From Mucidula mucida (Eukaryota; Basidiomycota; Agaricomycetes; Agaricales; Physalacriaceae), in contig JADNYV010000001.1 in NCBI GenBank assembly GCA_015501055.1, forward strand, positions 310,001 through 374,000: a stretch of DNA of 64,000 nt, given 5' to 3'. Positions 51,524 to 63,531 of the stretch are shown here, in pieces. Under the pieces are notes generated by a model that made no database searches, had not been told where the DNA came from, and saw only the letters and a program-made list of their open reading frames with translations. A program made the position numbers and the translations under genes. The first letter of the stretch is position 1, and each line of letters begins with the position of its first letter.

Positions 51524-52916
51524 TCAACTTATTGCTGCAAGCATAGTTTCATGATTCGCACTATGAAGGCTTTGAAACGCGGTATTAGGAAGCCCATCCA
51601 CAGCACGCGATAAGGAATGGTCCAAATAATGCTTGAGAACGTGATGAGGCGCCTTCAACATGAAATCGTCCTCTTTCGTGAGCATTTGCCGAAGGGATGA
51701 GGTTTGTAGCTCAAGTGCCTCGGTCGGTAGATTCGAAATAGAGGTTTCTAGAATACATGGTACGCCACGGCAGACCGAGCGCGAAGGTCTATGGCTCGCC
51801 TGAGCGTTATCGAGGCTCGTATCGATGAACGGAACGCTAGTTCTCCCCGAACAATCATGTAGTTGACAATCAAGAATGATTGACTCCAAAAATTCAGTCG
51901 CTCTTATCTACGAGTTTGTGAGAAAGGCGAAGGAAAAAACAGTAGAGACTTACAAAATGTTTTCTGTTTCGCTCGTTGCCTTCTGTGCCTACTGTGAAAG
52001 CCTGCCCTCCGCCAAATTCAATTCCTTGATCAAACCATGCCTCGGGGACGACATTTCGCATGATAGCAAAGTAGTTGTCGCCCATCTTTTGTTCATCATC
52101 TGTCATATTCAGATGCTGCATAAGAGCCAGGAAGTCAACAGCGATTGAACGGGGGAACATCGCGCCATGACCCAACCACGCCACTGAAGTGTGGACAAAA
52201 GGGCCTGCCCGTGTCGTCTTCAGTTGAGTAGAGAGCATTTCGTGCGGGGGAAGCACATATATGGGATCTGATTGAGAGTCCAAGCGCGCGCGCATTGAAA
52301 GTATTACTTCTGGAAGGACAAGGTAATCATCATCCTAACCGAATGGACTCAGCAAGGAAAAAGCCGGAGAAATTGTTGGCTACAAACCTGAATGAAACAG
52401 TATGGTGTAGGTGCTTGCGCGCATGCTGTGAAACGCGCCTTGAAGTATTCGTTCGCAGGGGAGTTGATGATACTTAGTCGATCCCTGATACATTCCGAGA
52501 AATCCTAGGAGAAGACGGGGTCGTTCATAGTAGTCGAATGGAGTGCAGGTTATACAGACAAATTTTGATAATGGGTTGGGGTTGTTGTTCCAAACAACCA
52601 CTGCATGCAGCGTATTTTCAAGTACCGGGTCGCAGAAGAGCGCAGTTATCTTAACTACGTTCTCAAAACGCGACCAATTCAATACAACAGCTGTAGTATC
52701 GGCCGTCCTATTGGTACTGAGACCTCCGACGCGTCGGTATATGCTGTCACGGGGAGAGAAGATAAAAGAAGTGGGGAATACGTGAAGTTGCGTAGAGCCG
52801 AGTCCAAACCAGTTCAAGGTGGTTCGCAGATACTCAGCCTGATACTGATAGCATCCTACAAGCACGGACAGCAGCAGCACTAGAGATGACACAAAGATGC
52901 GTTCTCGTCGTCCCAT
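51524..52916 (-). CDS. Type II membrane glycosyltransferase, GT64-like
   Basis: The N-terminus MGRRERIFVSSLVLLLSVLV is a signal anchor, placing the enzyme in the ER or Golgi with the catalytic part in the lumen. The catalytic domain reads TAVVLNWSRFENVVKITALF, then LHAVVVWNNNPNPLS, RLSIINSPANEYFKARFTAC and the metal-binding YCFIQDDDYLVLPE (DxD). After this come FVHTSVAWLGHGAMFPRSIA and NMTDDEQKMGDNYFAIM. The VVVWNN..NSP..DDD order is that of exostosin-like GT64 transferases. The donor and acceptor sugars are not known. Introns near 52485-52560, 52330-52386 and 51890-51954 keep frame. The tail from ATEFLESIILDCQLHDCSG on has no known domain. Confidence 0.65.
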
Positions 52917-53114
52917 AGGACCAGCGAGCCTCCGACAAGAGCCGAAGTCGAGGAACAGAATAGACGGAAGCAAAGCCACACGGCGTTCATGACCTAATAG
53001 GCTGACTCATGCGAATTCATTCATCACGCCACCACCGTGCTCGCCCGTTCTCGTCGTATAACGAACTCGAGTCATCTCTTTCATGGGGGTCTAGATTACA
53101 CTATATTCATCAGC

Positions 53115-55214
53115 ATGCGCACCTACCTATGGCGTGGACCGCACAGGATAAACGTATTCTCAGCAGTGCGAACATATGCGTCAACTGGACAGCAGGCACA
53201 CGCGAGAGTGAGAACAATCATCCCCCTTGGCCCAGTTCTAGAACTGAACAGATTGGTAGGCCAAGATTGCACGGATTGACTCTTCGCGGCCGTTTGCACC
53301 TGCGCTGATCGACACTTTTCAACGGCGACATGACTATCTACGTATCTCGCTAACGGAGCGATGCAACTTGCGATGTACATCCCACATTTACTAACTAAAT
53401 GAATCGAGCATTGATAGAAAGCTCCAGGTTTCTATTGCATGCCAGAAGAAGGCATCGAACTTTCACCGCAGGGCAAACTCTTGACAAACTCTGAGATTCT
53501 TCGTCTTGCTTCCCTCTTTGTGAAGAGCGGGGTCACCAAGATCCGACTTACTGGAGGAGAACCTACCATTCGTAAAGGTATCGATGAGATTATTGGTCCG
53601 TTCTTCCTAAGTAGTCACTCCTATAATCTAATTGGGGCCTTTAGGTGGTTTAGACTCTCTTCGTCCACTCGGATTGAAGTCCATCGCTATGACAAGCAAT
53701 GGGATAGCTCTCCCTAGAAAGCTACCGGCGCTTCTTCAAAATGGGTTGACTCATCTAAACTTAAGGTGACTGACTTATCACTCGTGTTGTCGATCGCATT
53801 GAAAGAGTTAGTCTGGACACGTTAGATCCCTTCAAATTTGAGTTCATGACGCGTCGTAGAGGACACGAGGCGGTATTGAAGTCCTTATATGCCGCCCTCG
53901 CGTCTCCTCAGCTCGTCTCTGTTAAACTGAATGTCGTCGTTATACAAGGTCTCAACGACGCAGAAGTTGTCGACTTCGTGGAGCTCACCAAGGAGAACGA
54001 CCTCTCCGTACGCTTCATTGAATTCATGCCGTTCACAGGTGAAAACTTACGTGTCACACCCACCTAGCTAATGTTGACCCACATCTTCATTAGGGAATTC
54101 TTGGGACAAGAAGAAAATGGTACCCTCTGACGAACTTCTCAGCCGGATACGGCAGCATTATAGCATCGTAGAACGAACTGCCGACGAAGTCAACGATACA
54201 GCCCGTTCGTGGCAGGTCCCGGGATACAAGGGAACGTTTGGCTTTATTAGCAGCATGTCAGACCACTTCTGTTCGTCTTGTAATCGCCTACGGATCACAG
54301 CAGATGGCCAGATAAAGGTAGGTCTTCGTTCGAACATACGTAGGTTCAAAGTAACGTTCATGCAAGGTCTGTCTATTCGATGCCAAAGAGGTCTCTTTGC
54401 GGGATGAGATGCGTCAAGGAGCTACCGACGATGATCTTCTGAAGATCGTTGGTCGCGCAGTCACAGGAAAAGAGGAAAAACACGCGCACATGGAAGACAT
54501 TGACGTTGTCACGAATCGGCCAATGATTCTCATCGGTGGTTGAGTGTCCATTCCTGTACATATCATCTTGGATACGTTGTAACAGTTCCTCATTTTTTCT
54601 CAGCAGGCTACTCTCGTTCTCCTCGCCGTTCTTCAACGCGCTATCTTCAAACACGTTCATACAGTACACACGCGAGACTGACGCATCTCGACGAGACTGG
54701 ACGCGCCAGCATGGTCGATGTCTCTCCAAAGGATGAAACACATCGTACAGCAACAGCTAGTGGACGCATCTTCATTCCTGCTGTCGCATACCAGGTCATA
54801 ACTGATACCTACCCATCTTCCTCGTCATCTGGTGAAATGAACAAGGCCGTGGACAAGGCTCGCCGTAAAGGTGATGCTCTAACTGTAGCGCAACTTGCTG
54901 CTATCATGGGCTCCAAGCGGACGTCGGATTTGATCCCTTTGTGTCATCCCCTCGCGCTATCTCACGTTCAAGTCCATCTCACCCCAGAAGCTCCTTCCGA
55001 CCCAGAAACTCGTCACAGTATTGTTTGTACTGCTACAGTGTCGTGTCAAGGGAAAACTGGCGTGGAGATGGAAGCCTTGACTGCTGTTTCGGTAGGACTC
55101 TTAACGGTGTGGGACATGTTGAAAGCTGTGGCGGGCAAGGAGATGGTGATTGGCGAGATCATGGTGACCGAGAAATCAGGCGGAAGAAGTGGTGATTTTA
55201 CGAGACAATCGTAG
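53115..55214 (+). CDS. MOCS1: Molybdenum cofactor biosynthesis protein MOCS1 (MoaA + MoaC)
   Basis: MoaA (radical SAM) and MoaC together turn GTP into cyclic pyranopterin monophosphate, the first step of molybdenum cofactor synthesis in mitochondria. The start [20 protein letters not shown] is a presequence. The MoaA part has the 4Fe-4S motif [69 protein letters not shown] and the second cluster [20 protein letters not shown]. It ends MILIGG-stop at 54541-54543. The MoaC part is [38 protein letters not shown] and [20 protein letters not shown], ending at 55214. Between them a 50-base intron (54536-54585) removes the stop and joins both parts in frame. The locus can therefore encode MOCS1A alone or a MOCS1AB fusion. 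Confidence 0.9.
54536..54585 (+). promoter_or_regulatory. Alternative intron overlapping the GG-stop of MOCS1A
   Basis: If retained, translation ends I-G-G-stop (54532-54543), giving the double-Gly tail that MoaA needs. If spliced from GTGGTT (54536) or from GTTGAG (54539) to AACAG (54585), the reading continues I-V-P-H-F-F or I-G-V-P-H-F-F into the MoaC part. Both donors keep frame, because they are three bases apart. Confidence 0.7.
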
Positions 55215-55281
55215 TTGTAGATACCTACGAAACACAAGCCTTTTTCCCGTCCTCTGCCGCGTGGTGTTCTCGGCGGTCTTC

Positions 55282-55876
55282 TCAATCTTTCAGCAGCTTC
55301 GCAAGCCCATCGCGAATTTCGTCGTCCACGAGACGTCCTATTTCTTTTCCCTAGGTAAAATAACGCGGATCAAAACCTGCGTTCACTCGGCCTTTGATAG
55401 TAGACCGACCTCCTTCACTTTCAAAATCGTCGGGATGGAGGTGATGTTCCATGGAGCGCCTCTGCATGACAATGTATCAGCTCCAACGTTTCTGATACCG
55501 GGGTCAAAATGGTAAATGACCTGTACGCGTTATCCTTGCTCTTCCACCTGATAATATCAATGTCCAGTCAAGAAACCATCATGATCTGTGAGTCATCGAT
55601 CCTCTCACGTAGGTCGGTCGCCAACGTAGATCAGAAGCGCCTTTGGCGTGCCCGGATGGGACGGTTCAAACGTGTCCTTCACCAGGGCATCCACCACTCG
55701 GCAGTCCTATGGCACGCGTGCATCAATGACTACCGCACAAAATGAAAAAGATCGGATCTTACGGGACACCAGAGCTGACCATCAACGATGGACGAGTAGA
55801 ATATCACGTAGTCAGTGTTGTTGGGCTCGGGAAGAGCGCTAATGAATGATTCATCAGAGAAGTATTCTAGCGGCAT
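55282..55876 (-). CDS. TXNDC17: Thioredoxin-like protein TXNDC17/TRP14
   Basis: The active site is WCPDC, split by an intron between P and D (VDGQLWCP|DCRVVDALVKD), as in TRP14, a cytosolic disulfide reductase that also reduces cystine and nitrosylated proteins. Other parts are MPLEYFSDESFISALPEPNN, LLIYVGDRPTW, GAPWNITSIPTILKVKE and GRLVDDEIRDGLAKLLKD-stop (55282-55284). Four introns of about 55-65 bases each are used. The chosen start is 55876; an in-frame Met at 55942 would add 22 residues without a targeting signal. The gene ends 67 bases from the MOCS1 end, in convergent orientation. Confidence 0.85.
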
Positions 55877-56356
55877 TATGGATGGGAGTTGAAGACGTTG
55901 CGAAAAGAGACCCGGACCCGACGGCGAATGCGCTGATGTCATTCACGACATAGATACCACCCATCCATCCATCTGAATCCGAAGGACTGGATAGAAATGC
56001 CAAGCACTCAAACGCGATGCCCTTCACGACCTACATCAGAGCGGAAGTAATCCAACGACAATCTTCAACTTCGGTCCATGAACGGATGCTCAACAGCTCC
56101 ATTTTTCCTCTGAGAGCAAAGGAAATGATTGTAAGCGCTACAGAATGGCTGGTAGAGAGATAAAAACAAAATAAGTGACTTGCAGATGACCCCCCGAACA
56201 CAAATTAAGCAAAGGATAAATAGCAACAATCTGAAGTCAAAGGTGGTATAGTCTGTCCATGGTAATTGTAAAAACGGTCCGTGGCCTTGGCGAAATGAGA
56301 TTGTAAACTCTACAGACATGAATTTCAGACGTGACGATCAAACCTCAACCCGACAT
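55877..56356. other. Intergenic
   Basis: This is the TXNDC17 promoter and the 3' flank of the Thr-rich gene. Nothing else is recognised. Confidence 0.45.
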
Positions 56357-57870
56357 CTAATAGCCTTTTCCATAGCTCGAATCGTAGCTCGAGCCGTAAG
56401 ACGCAGCAGTGGTTGCGGCAGCGGCGGAAGCATAGGTGTTGTACGAGTTGCTGTTGCCAGAGCTCATACCCCACGAGGACTTGCAACGGCCGAGGCAGTC
56501 AATCAGACCAGTCTGAACGACCTCGGTCGTTTCAGTCTTGGTGGCAGTCTCTGTGGCGGTTGCGGTGGAAGTGGCGAGATAAGTCGTCGTCAAAGTCTGT
56601 TGTTCAACCATGGTCGAGGTGACTGTGTTTTCGATGGTCTCAGTCTATACAGACGAATGAGTACAAGCATCGCGAGTAAAACCCAGAGAAGCTTACCTGG
56701 TCCTTGATGCTCGTCGACACCCAGATAGACACATACGTCGTGGGCTGGACGTAGGTCTTGACCTCGGTAACGGTCATCAAGTCGGTCACTGTGTGGTCAA
56801 CGGTGGCCGTTTCAACAACGGTCATTTGGTCGGTGACTGTAGCAGTCTGAGTTTCCATTACGGTCTGAGTCTACAAGAAAAGGTCAGAAAACTAAAGCAA
56901 GGTGAAGGGAACTACAACATACGTTATCGATGACCTTGGTGCTAACCCAGACGCTGGTGTACGTCGTAGGGTAAACAACAGTCTTTTCGACGGTCTGGGT
57001 GACTTGCTCCGTTTGAGTCTCCTTAAGAGTTTCGGTGGCAGTATCCGTCTTGACCTCCGTCTGAGTGTAAATGTTGGTCTGGGTCGCAGTCTCAGTTGCA
57101 GTGAGAGTATGCTCGAGGACTTTGGTCTTGTCGACAGTTTCGGTAGACACCCAAACGCGAGTCGTTGGCACCATCTCCACGGAGGTAACGACGGCGGTCT
57201 TGGTCACCTCCTCCTTTTGCGTCTGGGTCTCGGTAGCATGTTCAGTCACAGTGGTGGGAACGGTCTCTGTCGCCGTCTGATGGATCAAAAAGATCATAAG
57301 TGCACGCTCACACGAAACACGGAAAGTGACATACAGCGGTGTAAGTGACAGTGTTGTAGACCGTTGAAACCTCCGTCTTGGTCTCTGTGACGGTTTGCTG
57401 ATACTGATACTGATCACAGTAGTTGTGGCCATAACCCGAGCTAACGGAAATCGTGAGAAAGTGTCGGTGGATGAGCGGGATTAGCTTACTTGTTGATGAT
57501 GATGGTAGCATAGCATCCCTCAAAGCTCTTATCGTACTGTAATCGAGGTTAGTATCAAATCTTAACATGCAGCAAGTATACGCACCCAGCTCTCAGCTTG
57601 GCAGGAGCCATCATCCGACTTCTTGTATCCATAACCACATTCGAGGTCCTTATAACCACCGTTCTTGTAGTCGTCGTAGGGCATGGAATCGTAGATGGAA
57701 GGGGCCGAGGAGGAGGCAGGAGCGGCGGATACAGAGGCGCTAGCGGCATAACCACTGCTGCCGTTATCCTGAGGGGCTGGGGTAGGCGCGGGAACCATAG
57801 TCACACCGCCATTCGCAAGCTGGGCGGCGGCAACGCTTGCCAGGGAAAAACCAAAGATTATTGACTTCAT
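56357..57870 (-). CDS. Secreted Thr-rich repeat protein
   Basis: The signal peptide is MKSIIFGFSLASVAAAQ. An Ala/Ser/Pro segment follows, then a Cys-containing region (DLECGYGYKKSDDGSCQAES, EGCYATIIINKYGHNYCDQY), and then about 300 residues of Thr/Val/Glu-rich sequence (TETVPTTVTEHATETQTQ and the like). Three copies of a motif mark repeat units: VPTTRVWVSTETVDKTK, YPTTYTSVWVSTKVIDN and QPTTYVSIWVSTSIKDQ; exon ends fall just after the second and third copies, so the repeats match exons. A short Cys pair (GLIDCLGRCKSSWG) and a Ser/Tyr-rich tail end the protein. Such sequence is normally heavily O-mannosylated; a cell-wall or extracellular role is likely. No GPI tail is seen. Confidence 0.75.
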
Positions 57871-58325
57871 GACTTAAAAGAATGATGCTATCGAGCAGGA
57901 TGTGTTTGTGCAGAGGCAAAGAATGAAGAATGTGCGGTCTACGCGGCGTGAACTGTCTTGCAGTAAAAAGCAAAAGTGGCGGACAAGCGCTGTATAACGT
58001 TGAGCACGACGGCGGGAACAACACCGAACAGACTTACCGCAAACGAAACGAAAGGGAGTGTAAACGAAAACGAAAAGAACGAAAAAGATGGGAGAAGAAG
58101 TGAAGACCGCTGCCGGAATTCTGCGCGTATTTGAGGCGCGCCATTTTCCCACCTGATCGGATACAACGATCATTATTTTACGGTAGGTCATCTCGGCGTA
58201 TCCAGGGTCCAGCACCCTCACATGCTTTCCAGCGTGTTGATTGGTCTGCCCTTGTACTGGGTCGGAGCGTTCTTACTGGTTTGCTGATGATAGCCAATAA
58301 AGAAGCAATCTCATTATCTGAACGC
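57871..58325. promoter_or_regulatory. Promoter/leader of the Thr-rich secreted gene with TTTCG-rich tract
   Basis: On the - strand, 58087-58039 is almost pure pyrimidine and has at least five TTTCG copies. It is followed at once by a consensus donor GTAAGT (complement of 58032-58037), so a 5'-UTR intron is possible. The tract lies about 170-215 bases before the start codon. Confidence 0.45.
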
Positions 58326-61300
58326 CTATCTACGACTGTCTACCTTGAGAGCTGCCGCGCGCCGTCCAAAATCGCCATGTACATCCAACAGAATCTTCAG
58401 CGCATTGCGCGCCCGTATTCTAGACATCTCATCCCGGCGCGAGGTCAGTGCGGTCTCTACCTTGGGGGGTGCCTCTGCCCAGGGGTACTGAGGGACGTTG
58501 TCAGCGAATCAGAACTGTCATGATCATATTCAATACGCACAGGGAACTAAATGGAATCAAGTCAAAACGTGTTCAGATTACAGCCGCTGAATTCACTCAC
58601 CGCCTTCTTCAACTCCTCATATGCTAGGAGTGTAAAGCCGAACTGAGGACTGCTCCTGAGCACCCGTGCGGGCCCGCCTTTGTATAATGCGCGGAATCCC
58701 TCCTCACGATCTACGTAACCAAAATCAGTGGCCATCTACAAAAGAGCGAAAGTGACAAACAGATCTTGACGAATGCATCCCGTAGACCCTTGTAATGGGT
58801 CTGACCTTTGCGTGCTTCAACCTGTAGACGAGTCTTGACAACATCTGCTCGGATTAATTAGCTTGTACTTGAGACGTGTGTCCAAAGCATGCTTGCCTGC
58901 TGGAGTCGTGAAGTATGCGGCCGGCATGCCACTGTTTCATCGAGGTCAGCATGGATCCATACGTTCATCAACATTGTGTCAATCAAGAAAGATGGACGCA
59001 CGCTATTCCGGCAGCAGCCAACGTCTCCAAGAAACTCAGCTGTTTCCCATTGTAACCTTCCTGAAACACGTCTTTCTTCAAATGACTGTACGCTGGGAAA
59101 TAGATGGCAGAGAAGGGTATATCACGCATTAAACAAGCGCTTGCGCCCTTGTATAGTCCAAGCACACCAAGTTGACGAATGATGTGCATAGCACCTTTCG
59201 GAATAGCGCCTTCGATCTTGGCGGTCTCGCCTTGAACCTGTAGGCGAATTTTCCTGAAAGTATGCTTTAGCCTCCATCAATCCATCCATCATTAGATGGA
59301 CGTACACAATCTCCAGAGGATTAGTGAAAACCTGGTTTGATGCGTTGGATCAATACTTGACGCGATCATGAAGCGTCGACGTACGACTTGGCATCCTCCC
59401 GCCATACCACCCGCAAAAAGCTCCCATCCCAACTTGATGCGGCCGGTTTCGGGGTCCATCGCTCTCCCGCGGATAAGATCATTGACGGTCAATTTGATCG
59501 CCTTTTCTGGTGCAACACCCTGCGCGATGATCAGCAACGCGCTGCAGAAAGTTATGGATCGCTCGGCCATACCACCAGTTGAGGCCCAAGACCCCGATAG
59601 AATCCCAAGAAACCCTCATTGCGAAAGATTTTCTGAGCACAGTCGAGACTGTTCTTGTATAGCAGCTGTCCGACGACTGTACTCCGTTGATTTTGCATGC
59701 TACATGTTCCTGTATGAGATAGCAGATCACACAAAGAAGCGCATGGTCGTACCGCGTCTGGCAGGAATATCATTGATACACCATGTCAGTTGTAACATTG
59801 ACGAATTGTCCATACCTTGACTGCAGTGATATATAAGTAGATGTCATGATAGCAGAGAGGTATACGTACCCATATCAATAGGGTATACAATGGTAGCACC
59901 AAATGCGCCAGCGATGCCTGAATAACAATGTTACGCGAGTTCCACAATAATTGTGGCGTACCGACCTCCGAGACCAAAGTTGTAGGTAGAATGCGCAAAG
60001 GAATTTAGGAACGATTCCTTATGTGGTTTCGCGTCGACTTGGTCAATGGGAGCCTTCCATCGCGCGTCCAACAATTGTGCAAAGTCGATCAAGGCCAAGC
60101 GTTGGCCACCATTGCCCCGGCCAGCGAAGTGGAAGATAATGGAAGCCTCCATAGGCGTAAATAGAGAATAGCGAGAATTAGCGGCGGCGTAGTTTAGGAA
60201 GTCCGACTGATCGATACGCCCGTCTTTACTCGTGGCGGTGACCTCGCGAATAATCCTAGCATATACGCGTTATTCACGAACCTACTCGACGCCATCCTGA
60301 GCCACGTACCTCTCAATCATGTCCATATCTAGACAACTGTCTTAGCGCTGTAAACATGATGAGCGGAAATACTCACCTCGGACAACATTATGGAAGGCAA
60401 TGACCTCTGAATAAGATATCCTTTGCCCAGGGGTAAGCGTGCAAAGTGTCGGGAGACGCTCTATGACCGCGTCCGATAGTTTGTGACCCGCGATTTCCTG
60501 AGAGCGGGAATGAATTTCACGCTGAAGGTACAAGACATCAGACGTACTAGGATGATCTGTTTGAATTCATCAGGACGAATAAAACCGTCCTGGTCCGTGT
60601 CTAGGTATCTAAAGGCCTGGCGAAGTCGCTCTCCTTGCAGGCCTTTCATGAGTTGTGTGAATTCATTATCTGAAAGAAAGTCAATCAGGCGGGTCATCTC
60701 GGAGGGGAGGAATACCGACATCCAAGGACGTGTGCGCCGTTCTTCTTTCCAAGATACAACTTGACCCAATCGCTACAAGCAGAATGAGCGTGATTGTTGC
60801 GCGACTAGAGACGCGCGACGCACCAGTTAAAATCAAATGGAATCGCATCCGGCCCAATATTGGCGCTAAAGACAGTCTTGAATTCGTCGTACGAGATAAA
60901 GCCAGAGTTGTCTCTGCACAACTAGATTAGATGATCTCAACATAAGCGATTTCATTGGTACCAACACGTCGAAATACTGGAAGCCATCCAGTAGTCGGCA
61001 TCTGGCCGTTTTAGCCCGGTCTGGAACACGACAAAGTCCTCCCAAGATACATGTCCCCGTTTTGAGGCATCTGCAACGCGGAAAAGAATGGAAAATTGGG
61101 CAAGGGCGATCTTGGAGGAGTCTTCTCTGGGTGCAATGGCCGTCACGAAACTATCCGGGTCGAGATACCTGGTCAGGGTAGGCGCGCAATTAAGTCAGTG
61201 TTACTTTAGCACGATAAAACCCACTTTTCGCCATTGATGACCTTGGCGTTCGCATCAAATGTCCGTCGCCATCGCTTTAGCTCGCTTTCTGGTACGGCTA

Positions 61301-61388
61301 CCGTGGTTCGAATGCTCTGCAAAGCGCTGGCAGTGAGCGAGGTACCATTAGAGTCGCAGTGCACCGTCGGAATAAGCGGGAAGACCAT
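58326..61388 (-). CDS. AGC1: Calcium-regulated mitochondrial aspartate/glutamate carrier
   Basis: This carrier exchanges aspartate for glutamate across the inner mitochondrial membrane and feeds the malate-aspartate shuttle. The N-terminal half holds EF-hands, the clearest being [19 protein letters not shown], with weaker ones at [13 protein letters not shown] and [14 protein letters not shown], as in Aralar/citrin. The carrier half shows the three repeat signatures: [34 protein letters not shown] and a third repeat around [15 protein letters not shown], with [17 protein letters not shown] and [20 protein letters not shown]. The C-terminus [20 protein letters not shown] continues into [19 protein letters not shown] and stops at 58326-58328. 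Many introns split the gene, one exon end lying inside PLEIV|KIRLQ. The start is 61388 ([15 protein letters not shown]). Confidence 0.9.
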
Positions 61389-61633
61389 TGCTCCTTGTTG
61401 TGGTCTCTAAGAGTCTAGTAAGAGGGGTATAGAATGAGGGATCGTGTGGAGGTAGAGAGGAGGCAAATTCTACGATCGTCACTGCCAGTAACGGAGCGGC
61501 CTTGTTTGCGGGGTTAACAGGGCACCTGACTAAGAACTTAATGTCCCTCTCGGAAGATTCGGAACAATAGGCTGTGCGGAATTTCGCCAATAAAAATTCT
61601 ATTTCGAACGAGCTCAGCGGGCGAACTACCCAT

Positions 61634-63458
61634 CTAGTGCCACTCACGAGGCAGTCTGAAGCTGATACAGTACATTTCCTTACCAGGTGCGACTGAACGG
61701 ACGTGGAACAGCGACACATCCTCCGCGGGACGACGCCCCAATTTCAACGCGACTCTCTGTAATAGAAAGATCAGAATAGGATCGATGTGGGAATCAAGTC
61801 AAACCAAACAATTACCTCCAGAATATCGCATGGGCTTTCTCCTCCTCCGCCTCACGCGTAAAGCAGTGACAATGCACCATTGGCATCGTCGTGTACTTCT
61901 CTCTCAGCTCTGGTGCAGCCAAAACACCCCGGAATGTGTCGAGGAATTCGATCGCAGAGTCAGGCAAGTTCATCACGAGGTGGGTGATCTGGTCTCGGGG
62001 TGGAAGAATGAAAGCATAGTCAGATGCTCCCTCCGCGCCCTTCCGTTCCTTCCGTGCGCGAGTTTTGCTTTTCCTGGGTCCCGTGTACGCAGGGAAAGGT
62101 TTCTTGATAGGTCTGCGAAAGACGTCACGAATAAAGTCTCGACCATCTTCGCAAGTGGCTCTCACGAGCTCGGAAACCTGACCGACGTAAGCCAGTCAGC
62201 CTCTTACAGTAATGACCATGAGGTACGTACGTCGTTTTCCATGATGTTATGAACTAGATACTGGTAGCTGCTAGGATTTAAATCATTCGCCAGAACGCCA
62301 CAGCCATATTTGGCAGCAGGAATGGCGAAAGGGCCGACACCCGCGAAAACATCTGCAAGTACATCGTCTGGACTCAAGAGTTTTACTATTCTCTCGTGCT
62401 CGGTGGCCAGACGCGAATTCCAATAGACTTTGGAGAAATCAAAAGTGAAACGACAATTCGATTCCGACTACACATACATTAGCCCGCGAGACAAAGGATC
62501 GGCGAAAACAACATACATGAGTGACAACATAATTGGGTTTCCCAGCCAGTAGTTCCATTTGAAAGACCCGAAATTGAGTGTCTATGTTGTGAAGTTTGTT
62601 CACAACCGTCGAAATCGAATTGTTTTTCTGCGACTCGTCAGTTTCGATAGAGGACGAGTCCGAAGAACTCACGTCCAGAAAGACTTCTCCTATCAGGTAC
62701 TTGTAAGGAAGATATTCGTCGTTGAGGTTCAGATGCGCTGAAGGAGTTTAAAGTTTCGAGACTGAGAAGGGCCTTCTGCTCATACCGATATGACCAGTTG
62801 CAGCGAAGCCAACAGGTGCACCTTCTACAAGTTCCTCTGGCAGTACAGCACCAAGGATATCAGCTGCGGAGGCGTGAGGACAATGAGAGACGGACACATA
62901 ATACGGACACGTACAGGCATGCCAAAAGTCGTAGTCCAGTTCGATGGTATAATCAACGAATCCTTCACCATCGCGCTCCAAAAGTGCGGACGCCTCGGGT
63001 GAGAGTTCAGCTAGCTTCTGTTGAATAAATCACAGGTTTCTCATACTGCTTAAGATGTGTACCTTTGTCATTTATGTTCAGCACTACAAGCCGATTTTCT
63101 TGATTGGATGGATCTCGGACTACTGGGCTGAGCCTTGGGAAGCGGACGATGTAACTAGAACCACTCGTCAGTAAGTCAATATCGTTCAATTAGAACGTTC
63201 ACACTTTTTCAGGAGAGGTGATTTAGCGATAGAAGCCGTTTTAGCGGGAGGAACGCGAATGGCAATAACAGGTATCTCTTTGTGAAACGCAGACTTGTCC
63301 AAAGGATGAATCGGTCCATTGTAGCGAGGCGGAGACACGTCTATAGAGCGAGGCATTTTGGCTTCAAAGTAGGACCTTCTGAAAGAGACCAAATAAGGCG
63401 CGTGTCTGCCTGGTGGGGGCAACAATAATTTGTTGAGAATCGTGGTCGCTGAAAACAT
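61634..63458 (-). CDS. TRM5: tRNA (guanine37-N1)-methyltransferase Trm5
   Basis: Trm5 makes m1G37 next to the anticodon in cytosolic and mitochondrial tRNAs, preventing frameshifts. Segments in order are [54 protein letters not shown] and [20 protein letters not shown]. The SAM-binding block is [20 protein letters not shown] with [20 protein letters not shown] and [35 protein letters not shown] has the NLP signature, and [10 protein letters not shown] ends the protein. Two in-frame starts exist: [20 protein letters not shown] at 63458 (basic, presequence-like) and MPRSIDV about 34 codons later. This suggests one mRNA locus serving both mitochondria and nucleus/cytosol. Confidence 0.92.
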
Positions 63459-63531
63459 GTACTGATCGACCCTGACTCAAATACCGTGCGAACCAAACAG
63501 ACCCAACAACTATGCGTCACCAATCTTGACC

